Assembly (NCBI GenBank): GCA_948144175.1
Contig: CANXME010002307.1
Coordinates: 124,001 to 188,000 of the forward strand
Direction: 5' to 3'
Length of the DNA stretch: 64,000 bases
Origin: Closterium sp. NIES-65
Lineage: Eukaryota > Streptophyta > Zygnematophyceae > Desmidiales > Closteriaceae
In this document: one piece after another, positions 21,101 through 31,667 of the stretch
Layout of the letters: each line of letters starts with the position of its first letter
Position numbering within the stretch: the stretch's first letter is position 1
Position numbers and translations under genes: made by a program
The notes under the pieces: generated by a model
Databases searched by the model: none
Told to the model about the DNA's origin: nothing
What the model saw: the letters and a program-made list of their open reading frames with translations, nothing else

Positions 21101-24090
21101 CCCCCCTGGTAGACCCCCTCCCCCCTCAGGGTCCTGCCCCTTCAGGTGTGTCCCAGGTAGACGCGGTCGAGCCTGTCGAGGTCACTGGTGACTCTGGTGC
21201 TGCTGCGGGAGCTGAGCCAGGGGGTGCTGTTACTGAAGGTGCTACGCCTGCGGGTACTGAGCCTGGGGGTGCGGAGTCTGGAGGTGCTGAGCCTGGGGGT
21301 ACTGAGCCTGGGGGTGCTGAGCCTGGGGGTGCTGAGCCTGGGGGTGCTGAGCCTGGGGGTGCTGAGCCTGGAGGTGCTGAGCCTGGGGGTGCTGTGCCTG
21401 GGGGTACTGAGCCTGGGGGTACTGAGCCTGGGGGTGCTGAGCCTGGAGGTGCTGAGACTGGGGGTGCTCCGCCTGGAGGTGCTTCGTCTCGCCGAGAGCC
21501 ACTCTCCCCTCAGGAGCTGCGTGAGTGGTTTGCCCGACGCTGGAGGCGTACTGCTGGTGCTGGAGGTTCTTCGACTGCAGAGGGTACTGCTGCCGAGCGT
21601 CCCGGCGGTGCTCGTACTATGGGTGCTGGAGCTGCTGGGTCTGAGGGTTCTCGTGGAGCTGGTGCTGCTGAGGGTGTTGACGCTGAGACTGCCGCTGGAG
21701 GTCCGACTGGTGGTGCTCCCGGTGGTGCTGCTGGAGGTTCTGGAGCTACTGGAGGTGCTGCTGGAGCGGGTACTCCTGTTGGGGGTACTGGTGCTGTCCC
21801 TGCTGTTTCTAGCGTCGCCGCGCGGCCCCGGCCGTACTTCGTTCCGCTCCTGCAGCAGGTTCTCGGTCTTACACCTTCTCCTAGTCCTCCTCCTCCTCCC
21901 TTAGAGGGTCCACAGCCTGTCTCGTCACAGTCACAGCTACAGCCTGCCTCACCTTTGCCTGCTCCTTCTCCCTACGCTGGTCCGACTGGAGGTCTTACTG
22001 AGCGTCATGAGCCTGCGTCTCGTCCTCCGTCGCCTGTTCGTACTGCGCGCACTAATGGTCGTGGTTCGCGTCAGCGTCCTCCTCCTGTCCCTGGCACGCA
22101 CCGGATGTCTCTGCGTCCGTCTACTGCTCCTCTGCGTGCCCCTTTGCCTTCTCCTCCTGCTTCCTCTCTTCCCGCTCTTGCCGACCGGGAGTCGGACTCT
22201 CTTCGTGCTGCCAGTCCTACTGTCACGCGTCTTCTTGCTACTGCTGTCACTGACCCTTCTTTCGAGTCTTCTGCTGCGTCTGCCCTTGTCACTGAGCTCG
22301 TCGACTTTGCTGCGCGCTGTCGTCTAGACTACGCTGCTAGTCTTGTCGCTGAGTCTGGGTCTGCCTGTCCTCCGTCCGTCGGGGGTGAGTGTGCCCTTTG
22401 CACGGACGTCCTTGAGGACAGGCAGGAGGAGTTCCAGTGTCTGGCCGCCGCTTCACCTCATCTTGCGTCTGTACTGCTAGCCCCTGAGGGAGACCCGGAT
22501 GCACTAGACATCCCGACTCCGCGCTCTTACGCAGAGGCAATAGAGGGTCCCTACTCCTCTCGGTGGAAGGCAGCTATGGATGCAGAGATGGCTTCCTGGA
22601 AGTCCACAGGCACCTACGTCGACGCAGTTCCCCCTCCTGGGGCGAACATCGTCAGTGGCATGTGGATTTTCAGGATGAAGCGGCCGCCGGGTTCTCCGCG
22701 TGTCTTCAAGGCGCGTTACGTGGCTCGTGGCTTCAGTCAGCGGCAGGGGGTTGACTACTTTCAGACCTTCTCCCCCACCCCGAAGATGACCACTCTTCGG
22801 GTACTGCTGCACGTTGCTGCTCACCGTGACTACGAGCTGCACTCTCTCGACTTCAGCACAGCTTTCTTGCAGGGCAGCCTGCACAAGGAGATCTGGCTGC
22901 GTCGCCCACCTGGCTTCACTGGGTCTTTCCCTCCTGGTACCCAGTGGAGTCTCCGGCGTCCAGTCTACGGTCTCTGCCAGGCTCCATGTGAGTGGCACGA
23001 CACACTGAGAACTACGCTTGCGGCACTTGGGTTTGCTCCTTCTACTGCTGACCCGTCGCTGTTTCTGCGCACCGACACCTCTCTGCCGCCGTTCTACATC
23101 CTCGTGTATGTCGAAGACTTGGTCTTTGCCACTGCTGACACTGCTGGACTTGCCTACGTGAAGTCCGAGCTGCAGAAGAGACACACGTGCACTGACCTGG
23201 GTGAACTGCGTAGCTACCTTGGCTTGCAGATCACCCAGGACAGAGCGCGCCGCACCATTACCCTGACTCAGTCACACATGGTGCAGCAGGTCCTTCAGCG
23301 CTTCGGCTTCACGTACTCCTCGCCTCAGGCCACTCCTCTGCCTACTCGCCACTCGCTCTCAGCTCTGCCTTCGGATGAGTCCGTAGAGTCGAGTGGCCCG
23401 TACCCAGAGCTTGTTGGCTGCCTCATGTACCTGATGACCTGCACACGACCTGACCTTGCATACCCTCTTAGCATTCTCGCACGCTATGTTGCTCCTGGGA
23501 GACACCGACCAGAGCACATGGCTGCAGCGAAGAGGGTGTTGCGCTACTTGTGCAGTACGTCGGGCATGGGGCTAGTGCTTGGAGGGCGCAGTCCAGTGGT
23601 CCTCACTGGGCACGCGGACGCTTCTTGGGCTGACGACCAGGCTACGCAGCGGTCGTCACAGGGTTACACCTTCGGCCTTGGTTTCGGCTCTGTCTCGTGG
23701 CGGGCTACTCGCTCGTCTTCTGTTCTCGGCTCCAGTTGTGAGGCTGAGATCTACGCCGGGGCTATGGCTGCACAGGAGCTTCGCTGGCTAACCTACCTGC
23801 TGACCGACCTTGGAGAGCCGCCTCGTTCTCCTCCAGTCCTGTACGTAGACAACAAGGCCATGCTGGCCTTGTGTCGAGAGCAGCGACTGGAGCACAGGAC
23901 AAAGCACATTGCTCTCCGCTACTTTCTTGCTCGTGAGCTGCAGCAGCGTGGACAGTTGCGACTTGCGTACGTGGCCTCTGAGGCCAACACTGCTGATGTC
24001 TTCACCAAGGCACTTGCTCCTTGTGATCATCAGCGTCGCTGCACGCAGCTGGGTCTTGTGCCTGTCTTGCCTCACTTGCTCACTTCTTGA
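18116..24090 (+). pseudogene. Copia D gag-pol polyprotein, one frameshift and altered RT active site
   Basis: ATG 18116 (MATPSVLSFDAEG) starts gag. Then come a poly-Gly tract (18920-19130), poly-Gln, a C-X13-C-X3-H-X4-C motif, protease LDSGASRSF, integrase, AEPGG repeats (21240-21480), RT and RNase H, ending in LLTS at 24090. One base is missing at about 20665 in the integrase segment around its catalytic Glu (AATGGGATTCTGAG, where B and E have ATTGCTGAG), splitting the frame in two. RT motif C reads YVED, with GAA at 23113-23115 instead of GAC, so the first catalytic Asp is Glu. All other visible catalytic residues are kept. Confidence 0.93.
21240..21480 (+). repeat. 15-bp AEPGG-coding minisatellite of copia D
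   Basis: About 16 tandem units of the GGGGGTGCTGAGCCT type between INT and RT. Confidence 0.9.
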
Positions 24091-24307
24091 CCTTGCTTGT
24101 ACCTTGACTTATATATACTCTTGCTCTTGCTTGCTTGACTCTTGTATATCTCTATATATGATCTTGCATGCGAACTGGCCTTGTGGCCCTTGACCTTGCG
24201 CTCGGAATGTGTGGTGACTTTGTGATCCACCCTGAGCTTTGCTTTGCTTTGCTTTGCTTGACTGGTCTTATGACCCCTTGTTCTCCCCCACTTTGCCTAT
24301 GGGGGTG
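24091..24307 (+). other. Conserved 3' UTR and polypurine tract of copia D
   Basis: About 215 bp shared with A, C, E, G and H. It includes a TATATATACTCTTGCTCTTGC-like stretch, the TTTGTGATCCACC box, repeats of TTTGC, and the segment CCCCCA-CTTTGCCTA-TGGGGG just before the LTR. The G-rich arm serves as polypurine primer and can pair with the C-rich arm. Confidence 0.8.
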
Positions 24308-24359
24308 TGTCAGAACATTATAGCTTACTTATTTGTGTAGGCTATAGTGGGGTATCCCA
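24308..24359 (+). repeat. 3' LTR of copia D, first half
   Basis: First 52 bp of the LTR, ending in tccca, the duplicated target of E. It continues at 31668-31747. Confidence 0.95.
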
Positions 24360-24490
24360 TGTGAAACTATGAGCAGAGGAATGAATTGACTAAGTCAGAG
24401 TTGGGTACAAATACAACCCTAGCAAACTGTACCACATATGTGCTACCCCACTATAGCCTACAAACATGCATCAGCTATAATAATCTGACA
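24360..24490 (-). repeat. 3' LTR of copia E (131 bp)
   Basis: On the minus strand TGTCAGATT...TTTCACA. Identical to 31532-31662. Confidence 0.96.
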
Positions 24491-24694
24491 CACCCCCATA
24501 GGCAAAGTGGGGGAGAACAAGGGGTCACAAGACCAGTCAAGCAAAGCAAAACAAGCTCAGGGTGGATCACAAAGTCACCACACAGTCCGAGCACAAGAGC
24601 AAGGCCAGAGGCCAGTTCACATGCAGGAGTAAAGACATATATATAAAACTAGACAAGCAAGAGCAGGTATATATATGTCAAAGTACAAGTAAAG

Positions 24695-27600
24695 TCAAGA
24701 AGAGAGCAAGTGAGGCAAGACAGGTACAAGACCCAGCTGGGTACAAAAGCGCTGATGGTCGCAAGGCGCAAGTGCCTTGGTGAACACATCAGCAGTGTTG
24801 GCCTCAGAGGCCACGTAAGCAAGTCGCAACTGACCACGCTGCTGCAGCTCACGAGCAAGGAAGTAGCGGAGAGCAATGTGCTTCGTTCTGTGCTCCAAGC
24901 GCTGCTCTCGACACAAGGCCAACATGGCCTTGTTGTCTACGTACAGCACTGGAGGAGAACGAGGCAGCTCTCCAAGGTCAGTCAGCAGGTAGGTGAGCCA
25001 GCGAAGCTCCTGTGCAGCCATGGCCCCGGCGTAGATCTCAGCCTCACAACTGGAGCCGAGAACCGAAGACGAGCGAGTAGACCGCCACGAGACAGAGCCG
25101 GAACCAAGGCTGAAGGTGTAACCCTGTGACGACCGCTGCGTAGCCTGGTCGTCAGCCCAAGAAGCGTCTGCGTGCCCAGTAAGGACCACTGGACTCCGCC
25201 CTCCAAGCACTAGCCCCATGCCCGACGTACTGCACAGGTAGCGCAATACCCTCTTCGCTGCAGCCATGTGCTCTGGTCGGTGTCTCCCAGGAGCAACATA
25301 GCGTGCAAGGATGCTCAGAGGGTATGCAAGGTCAGGTCGAGTGCAGGTCATCAGGTACATGAGGCAGCCAACAAGCTCTGCATACGGACCACTCGACTCT
25401 ACGGACTCATCCGAAGGCAGAGCTGAGAGTGAGTGGCGAGTAGGCAGAGGAGTGGCCTGAGGCGAGGAGTACGTGAAGCCGAAGCGCTGAAGGACCTGCT
25501 GCACCATGTGTGACTGAGTCAGGGTAATGGTGCGGCGTGCTCTGTCCCGAGTGATCTGCAAGCCAAGGTAGCTGCGCAGTTCACCCAGGTCTGTGCACGT
25601 GTGTCTCTTCAGCAGCTCGGACTTCACGTAGGCGAGTCCAGCAGTGTCCGCTGTGGCAAAGACCAAGTCGTCGACGTACACGAGGATGTAGAACGGCGGC
25701 AGGGAAGTGTCGGTGCGAAGAAACAGCGACGGGTCAGCAGTAGAAGGAGCAAACCCAAGAGCCGCAAGCGTAGTCCTCAGTGTGTCGTGCCACTCACGCG
25801 GTGCCTGGCGGAGACCGTAGACTGGTCGTCGGAGGCTCCACTGGGTGCCAGGAGGGAAAGTCCCAGTGAAGCCAGGCGGACGGCGCAGCCAGATCTCCTC
25901 GTGCAGGCTACCCTGCAGGAACGCAGTGCTGAAGTTGAGAGAGTGAAGCTCGTAGTCGCGCTGAGCGGCAATGTGCAGCAGCACCCGAAGAGTGGTCATC
26001 TTCGGGGTGGGAGAGAAGGTCTGAAAGTAGTCAACTCCCTGCCGCTGACTGAAGCCACGAGCCACGTAACGCGCCTTGAAGACAGGCGGCGAGCCCGGCG
26101 GCCGCTTCACCCTGAAGATCCACATGCCACTGACGATGTTCGCCCCAGGAGGGGGAACCGCGTCAACGTAGGTGCCTGTGGACTTCCAGGAAGCCATCTC
26201 TGCATCCATAGCTGCCTGCCACTGAGAGGAGTAGGGACCCTCTACGGCCTCCGCGTAAGAACGCGGAGTCGGGATGTCTAGTGCATCCGGGTCTCCCTCA
26301 GGGGCTAGCAGTACAGACGCGAGACGAGGTGAAGCAGCGGCTAGACACTGGAACTCCTCCTGCCTGTCCTCTAGGACGTCCGTGCCAAGGGCACACTCAC
26401 CCCCGACGGACGGAGGACAGGCGGACTCAGACTCAGCGACAAGACGAGCAGCGTAGTCTAGACGACAGCGCGCAGCAAAGTCGACAAGCTCAGTGACAAG
26501 GGCAGACGCAGCAGACGACTCGAAGGAAGGGTCAGTGACAGCAGTAGCAAGGAGACGCGTGACAGTAGGACTGGCAGCACGAAGAGAGTCCGACTCCGGG
26601 TCGGCAAGAGCAGGAAGAGAGGAAGCAGGAGGAGAAGGCAAAGGGGCACGCAGAGGAGCAGTGGACGGACGCAGTGACATCCGGTGCGTGCCAGGGACAG
26701 GAGGAGGACGCTGACGCGACCCGCGACCACTAGCGCGCTCAGTACGAACAGGCGACGCAGGACGAGACGCAGGCTCACGACGCTCAGTAAGACCTCCAGT
26801 CGGACCAGCGTAGGGAGAAGGAGCAGGCAAAGGGGAGGCAGGCTGTAGCTGTGGCTGTGACCGGACAGGCTGCGGACTCTCTAAGGAAGGAGGAGGAGGT
26901 GTAAGACCAAGAACCTGCTGCAGGAGCGGAACGAAGTACGGTCGAGGCCGCGCGGCGACGCCAGAAACAGCAGGAACAGCACCAGCACCCCCGGCAGGAG
27001 CACCCACTCCAGCAGCACCTCCAGCAGAACCACCAGAAGCTCCAGAACCTCCAGCAGCAGCACCAGGAGCACCGTCAGTCGGACCACCAACCGCAGGCTC
27101 AGCGCCAACGTCCTCAGCAGGACCAGCTCCAGGAGAACACTCAGACCCAGCAGCTCCAGCACCCACAGGACGAGCACCGCCAGGTCGCGTGGCAGCAGCG
27201 CCCTCCGCAGCCGAAGAACCACCAGCACCAGCGGCACGCCTCCAGCGCCGGGCAAACCACTCACGCAGCTCCTGTGGAGAGAGCGGCCCCCGGTGAGACG
27301 AAGCACCCCCAGGCACAGCACCTCCAGGCTCGGCACCTCCCGGCTCAGCACCCCCAGGCTCAGTACCCCCAGACACAGCACCCCCAGGCACAGCACCCCC
27401 AGGCTCAGCACCCCCAGGCTCAGCACCCCCAGGCCCAGCACCCCCAGACTCCGCACCCCCAGGCTCAGCACCCCTAGACTCCGCACCCCCAGGCTCAGCT
27501 CCCGCAGCAGCACCGGAGTCACCAGTGACCTCGACAGGCTCGACCGCGTCTACCTGAGACACACCTGAAGGGGCAGGACCCTGAGGGGGGAGGGGGACTA

Positions 27601-30600
27601 CTGGGGGGGGACCTGGAACCAAGGGGAAGAGGGGGGGTGGGGGGAGGGACGGAGTGCGGTAGGGGAAGAGGCGGTAGTAGGGTACCGACTCGTCGAACGT
27701 GACGTCCTGGGAGGACAGAACACGTCGAGAGGTGGGGTGGTAAAACTGCCACCCAGGGGCGTCGGGGGGGAACCCGAGGAAGACGCAGGGAGAAGCACGA
27801 GGGGACAGCTTGTCCGCAGACAGGTCGCGAACAAACGCCCGAGATCCCCAGACCCGGAACGCCGACGCATCGCCAACCTTCCCCGTCCACAACAGAGCTG
27901 GGGAGGTCTCCGGTCGAGAGACCCTGGGGTGGAGGTTGATCTGGTGCGCAGCGTACCTGACCGCAAACGGCCACAGAAAATGGGGAGCAGCCGCATGCAT
28001 CATGGACGTACGAGCGACGTCCATGACCATGCCAATGCGGCGCTCAGCGATCCCATTCTGCTGTGGTGAGTCCGGAAGCGTGAAGGTCTGACGGATGCCT
28101 CGCACACGACAGTAGGTACTCAGGAGGGCCGAGGAGAACTCTCCGCCTCTGTCCGAGTGCAGACGCAAGACAGGGAAGTCAGAGCCAAAGCTTCTCCGAA
28201 GCTGAAGACGAGCTGCGCGGATCCAGTCGATCAACACCTGAGTGACCTCACCCTTGCTGCGCAAGGGGAAGACTGTGGTGTAACGCGAGTAGTCGTCAAC
28301 CACTAGCAGGAAGTAGCGCTCCTGACCCTGTCCACGGACGCGGGCTGGGCCCCACACGTCCATGTGAAGCGTCTGCAACGGGGCCTCTGTCGGAGGAAAC
28401 TGGGAGGAGTGAGGGGCAGCACGCTGGCGCCCCTCGACACAGGGGACACAGGCAGGGCCAGGGCCCGGAGGAAGGGGAGGGAGGGACCGGGGAAGACCAG
28501 ACACAAGGACCCGCGAGGCCATGCCTCTGAGCCGAAGCAGAGAGGGGTGGCCAAGGCGGTGGTGCCAGAGGAGGGTCTCGTGAGACAGACGACGACACGA
28601 ACAAGGGGCAGACTCAGGACCAGACCTGGACGCTGCAGCAAACACCTGACCAGACGAAGGGGCCCTACCAGACGCAGTACCTGGAGGAGAAGCAGTGGTC
28701 AGTGTGTACAGGCTCGACCCCGGCCGACGTGTAAACGTAGCCAGGTGGCGACCTGTATCCGCCTCCGTACAGTGGGTCACCCGCTGACGAGCAGGGGTGA
28801 ACTGGTGGACACCTGCATCCTGGAGGTCAGCACCACTCACCAAGTTCGTCGAGAACGAGGGGAGGTAGAGACCAGTCAGGGTGCCAGAGGGGGCCGCCGG
28901 ACACGGGAGGACAGTGGAGAAGCGAGACAGGACAGGCCCCCCAGAGGGGTCCGCCAGGGACACCGCAACAGGCCGACTCAGCGGCGTGAGAGTGGTGCGG
29001 TCCCTAAAGAAGGAGCGAGACGCTCCAGAGTCAAGGGTGAAGGTGTGAGAGGCCGAAGCCGACACAGTACCTGAGAGGGCGGACTCACCAGTACCTGAAA
29101 GCACAGACGCACTGGCACCTAGAGCAGCAGCCTCACTAGTACCTGACGCGGCAGTACCAATGCCCGGGTCGGGCGGGAAACACCGGTAACAGTCATCCTC
29201 ATCACTACCAGTCACAGCATACATAGCAGAGAGAATAGCATCAAAATCAAGATCATAAATAGCTACACCAGCCCTAGACAGCTCTCCCCAGCGGGGGATC
29301 TCAGCGGCCTCCGGAAACTGCTGACGCCAGGCGTCGGTCAGGCGGCCAAAGCAGCGACGGGCTGTGTGGGCGCCTCCACACCTCTCCCCTGCACGGTCAC
29401 CAGTGCGAAGAACGTAGGGGCAGGGACCAAGCGCACCACCGCGCTGACGCTGCAAGTACCACTCACGGAGCTGCTGAGGGCCGGGGACGGTGCGAGAGCG
29501 CTGCTGCTGCTGCGGCTGCTGCTGTGGCTGCTGCTGCTGCTGCTGCTGCTGGCGCTGACCACCCCCAGAGCTGCTCCGCTGGGACGAGCCACTCCGACCC
29601 CCTCCTCCACCGCCACCCCCGCCTCCACCGCTACCCCCGTCGCCACCGCCACCTCCCCCACCAGGACCGTCGCTCCCACCGCTCCCACCGCCTCCTCCGC
29701 TACCACCTCCGCCGCCACCTCCGCCTCCACCGCCGCCACTACTACCTCCACTCCCGCCACCACCCCCTCCGCCACCCCCACTCCCCCCTCCACCCCCACC
29801 GCCTCCTCCACCGCCCCCTCTGGCTCCACCCGCTCCCTTGCCCCCCTTGCCCTTGCCAGTGCGGCGTCTGCCACTGGGGGCAGACGCCGCGCCGACCGAC
29901 TCAAAACCAACGAGGTCGGCCGCAGCGGCAGAGGCGACAGAGGGCAGCAGGGGGGAGGGACCACACCCCTCAAAGATGGGGGTGCGAGGGTCACCCCGAG
30001 AGGCCCCTACAGCGACAATACTCTTCTCAGCCGCTAGCAGGGACTCCTCAAGGAGGTCGACAGTGAGAGTGGTGGGACAGACAGAGAGAAACTGGTCCCT
30101 AACGACACGAAGGGACTCAGGAAGACGGGTGACGAGAAAGTAGAGAGTGATGTACATGGGAGGAGGGTTCGCAGCGCGGAACTCAGCAGGAAGGGCAGCG
30201 CGGTAGCGGGTGTCACTAGCGCGGAGGTGGGTAACGAGGTCAGCGACAGTGGGAAAGGAAGCGAGGTCAGGGAAGAGAAACGGTAGCATGAGGCGGCTAA
30301 GGGTAGCGGAGGAAGGGGAGGAGTAGCGCGCAACTACAGCGTCGTACAAGGCCTGAGCGGTCTTGCACTGACTAAAGTGGGCACGCTCAGAGGAAGGGAG
30401 GTGGCGACGCACAGCAAGACGTGCAGCAGCATCGCGGGTCGCCCACTTGGAGCGAACGGCAGAGTCAGCATCAGCAGGCGGGGCAGGGACAGCGCCAGAG
30501 ACAAAGTCAAAGAGAGAGACCTCATCTACCGCATCACACAGTAAGTACAGCTGCAGATCCTCGACCCAGACGGCAAAGTCAATGGCCCTCCCCTCAGCGT

Positions 30601-30628
30601 CAAAAGTGAGAACATTGGGGGTAGCCAT
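24695..30628 (-). CDS. Copia E gag-pol polyprotein (1,977 aa), RT motif A Asp replaced
   Basis: I chose the ATG at 30628 (MATPNVLTF), the start shared with D, H and J; an in-frame ATG 7 codons upstream exists and residues here count from it. Order: gag 8-260, poly-Gly about 275-352, poly-Gln about 365-383, Cys/His motif C410, C424, H428, C433 (spacing 13-3-4). Protease has D540 (LDSGAS). Integrase has H697/H701/C734/C737 and D764-D833-E869, a D-X68-D-X35-E triad. The AEPGG linker is 1050-1117, RT about 1480-1720, and RNase H has D1828, E1871 and D1905. The RT YVDD at 1658-1661 is intact, but motif A reads LNFSTAFLQG: AAC replaces GAC, losing the catalytic Asp at 1572. So the frame is full length, yet autonomous reverse transcription is doubtful. 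Expression would come from the LTR promoter. Confidence 0.95.
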   Translation of the reverse strand: MATPNVLTFDAEGRAIDFAVWVEDLQLYLLCDAVDEVSLFDFVSGAVPAPPADADSAVRSKWATRDAAARLAVRRHLPSSERAHFSQCKTAQALYDAVVARYSSPSSATLSRLMLPFLFPDLASFPTVADLVTHLRASDTRYRAALPAEFRAANPPPMYITLYFLVTRLPESLRVVRDQFLSVCPTTLTVDLLEESLLAAEKSIVAVGASRGDPRTPIFEGCGPSPLLPSVASAAAADLVGFESVGAASAPSGRRRTGKGKGGKGAGGARGGGGGGGGGGGGSGGGGGGGGGSGGSSGGGGGGGGGGGGSGGGGGSGGSDGPGGGGGGGDGGSGGGGGGGGGGGRSGSSQRSSSGGGQRQQQQQQQQPQQQPQQQQRSRTVPGPQQLREWYLQRQRGGALGPCPYVLRTGDRAGERCGGAHTARRCFGRLTDAWRQQFPEAAEIPRWGELSRAGVAIYDLDFDAILSAMYAVTGSDEDDCYRCFPPDPGIGTAASGTSEAAALGASASVLSGTGESALSGTVSASASHTFTLDSGASRSFFRDRTTLTPLSRPVAVSLADPSGGPVLSRFSTVLPCPAAPSGTLTGLYLPSFSTNLVSGADLQDAGVHQFTPARQRVTHCTEADTGRHLATFTRRPGSSLYTLTTASPPGTASGRAPSSGQVFAAASRSGPESAPCSCRRLSHETLLWHHRLGHPSLLRLRGMASRVLVSGLPRSLPPLPPGPGPACVPCVEGRQRAAPHSSQFPPTEAPLQTLHMDVWGPARVRGQGQERYFLLVVDDYSRYTTVFPLRSKGEVTQVLIDWIRAARLQLRRSFGSDFPVLRLHSDRGGEFSSALLSTYCRVRGIRQTFTLPDSPQQNGIAERRIGMVMDVARTSMMHAAAPHFLWPFAVRYAAHQINLHPRVSRPETSPALLWTGKVGDASAFRVWGSRAFVRDLSADKLSPRASPCVFLGFPPDAPGWQFYHPTSRRVLSSQDVTFDESVPYYRLFPYRTPSLPPPPLFPLVPGPPPVVPLPPQGPAPSGVSQVDAVEPVEVTGDSGAAAGAEPGGAESRGAEPGGAESGGAGPGGAEPGGAEPGGAVPGGAVSGGTEPGGAEPGGAEPGGAVPGGASSHRGPLSPQELREWFARRWRRAAGAGGSSAAEGAAATRPGGARPVGAGAAGSECSPGAGPAEDVGAEPAVGGPTDGAPGAAAGGSGASGGSAGGAAGVGAPAGGAGAVPAVSGVAARPRPYFVPLLQQVLGLTPPPPSLESPQPVRSQPQLQPASPLPAPSPYAGPTGGLTERREPASRPASPVRTERASGRGSRQRPPPVPGTHRMSLRPSTAPLRAPLPSPPASSLPALADPESDSLRAASPTVTRLLATAVTDPSFESSAASALVTELVDFAARCRLDYAARLVAESESACPPSVGGECALGTDVLEDRQEEFQCLAAASPRLASVLLAPEGDPDALDIPTPRSYAEAVEGPYSSQWQAAMDAEMASWKSTGTYVDAVPPPGANIVSGMWIFRVKRPPGSPPVFKARYVARGFSQRQGVDYFQTFSPTPKMTTLRVLLHIAAQRDYELHSLNFSTAFLQGSLHEEIWLRRPPGFTGTFPPGTQWSLRRPVYGLRQAPREWHDTLRTTLAALGFAPSTADPSLFLRTDTSLPPFYILVYVDDLVFATADTAGLAYVKSELLKRHTCTDLGELRSYLGLQITRDRARRTITLTQSHMVQQVLQRFGFTYSSPQATPLPTRHSLSALPSDESVESSGPYAELVGCLMYLMTCTRPDLAYPLSILARYVAPGRHRPEHMAAAKRVLRYLCSTSGMGLVLGGRSPVVLTGHADASWADDQATQRSSQGYTFSLGSGSVSWRSTRSSSVLGSSCEAEIYAGAMAAQELRWLTYLLTDLGELPRSPPVLYVDNKAMLALCREQRLEHRTKHIALRYFLARELQQRGQLRLAYVASEANTADVFTKALAPCDHQRFCTQLGLVPVLPHLLSS
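27290..27500 (-). repeat. 15-bp AEPGG-coding minisatellite of copia E
   Basis: About 14 units on the minus strand between INT and RT, interspersed with [10 protein letters not shown] and TEPGG variants. Confidence 0.9.
29590..29830 (-). repeat. GGN microsatellite-like tract coding poly-Gly in gag of copia E
   Basis: About 240 bp of GGN codons with occasional AGN (Ser), giving an almost pure Gly segment of about 78 residues. The equivalent tracts are at 16840-17030, 18920-19130, 48640-48850 and 59620-59860. Confidence 0.9.
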
Positions 30629-31531
30629 AGCAGCAGCTGAAAGTCTCACCGGGATGGGAGAGTCGGGTAGGTCAGCAGCAGGCGGCTCGGGCTGCTCAGG
30701 TACCGGGCGGCTCGGCTACTGCGGGGCGGCTCGGCTACTGCGGGGCGGCTCGGCTGCTGCTGGGCGGCTCGGCTGCTGCTGGGCAGCTCGGCTGCTGCTG
30801 GGCGGCTCGGCTGCTGCTGGGCGGCTCGGCTGCTGCTGGGCGGCTCGGCTGCTGCTGGGCGGCTCGGATGCTGCTGGGCGGCTCGGCTGCTGCTGGGCGG
30901 CTCGGCTGCAGTGCAGTGGCGGGGCCGGGACAAGGCCGGCGGTAGGGCCGGCGGTAGGGCCAAGTAGGAGCCGGCGGCGGGCCGAGTAGGAGGCCGGCGG
31001 CGGGGCCGAGTAGGAGCCGGCGGCGGGGCCGTGTAGGAGGCCGGCGGCGGGCCGAGTAGGAGGCCGGCGGCGGGCCGAGTAGGAGCCGGGGCCGGGCCGT
31101 GTAGGAGGCCGGCGGCGGGCCGTGTAGGAGGCCGGCGGCGGAGCCGAGTAGGAGCCGGCGGCGGGGCCGTGTAGGAGGCCGGCGGCGGGCCGAGTAGGAG
31201 GCCGGCGGCGGGCCGTGTAGGAGGCCGGCGGCGGGGCCGAGAAGGAGGCCGGCGCGGGGCCGCGTAAGGGGCCGAGTAGGAGCCGGCGGCCCGGGGCCGC
31301 GTAAGGGGCCGGCTCGGAGCCGCGTAAGGGGCCGGCGCGGGGCCGCGTAGGAGCCGGCGGCGCAGGGCCGCGTAAGGGGCCAGCGCGGGGCCGCGTAAGG
31401 GGCAGGCGGCGGGGCCGCAGGGGAGAGGGCGACCCGAAGGGTCGCTAAAACAAAAAAGGGCGCGCCTCGGGGCGCGCTTCGGTGGGCCCAAAAAAAAAAA
31501 TTCGGTCCTGGAGGGACCTAGCTCTATACCA
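30629..31531 (-). other. PBS and minisatellite leader of copia E
   Basis: Read on the minus strand from 31531: TGGTATAGAGCTAGG (initiator-Met-type PBS), hairpin GGTCC-CTCCA-GGACC (31504-31518), a T run, GGGCCC, and a GCGCGCC/GGCGCGC stem. Two minisatellites follow, about 24 bp (30955-31260) and 19 bp (30737-30905, GGCGGCTCGGCTGCTGCTG). There is no convincing coding sequence. Confidence 0.85.
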
Positions 31532-31662
31532 TGTGAAACTATGAGCAGAGGAATGAATTGACTAAGTCAGAGTTGGGTACAAATACAACCCTAGCAAACT
31601 GTACCACATATGTGCTACCCCACTATAGCCTACAAACATGCATCAGCTATAATAATCTGACA
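31532..31662 (-). repeat. 5' LTR of copia E (131 bp)
   Basis: Identical to 24360-24490. On the minus strand it is followed by the PBS at 31531 downward. Confidence 0.96.
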
Positions 31663-31667
31663 TCCCA

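Larger units (their letters stand above)
24360..31662 (-). mobile_element. Copia-type retrotransposon E, full length, inserted in the 3' LTR of D
   Basis: 7,303 bp on the minus strand with two identical 131-bp LTRs (24360-24490 and 31532-31662) and duplication tccca (24355-24359, 31663-31667). It contains PBS, leader, one uninterrupted polyprotein, 3' UTR and polypurine tract. It is the youngest layer of the stack and the only structurally complete copia element in the window. Confidence 0.97.
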
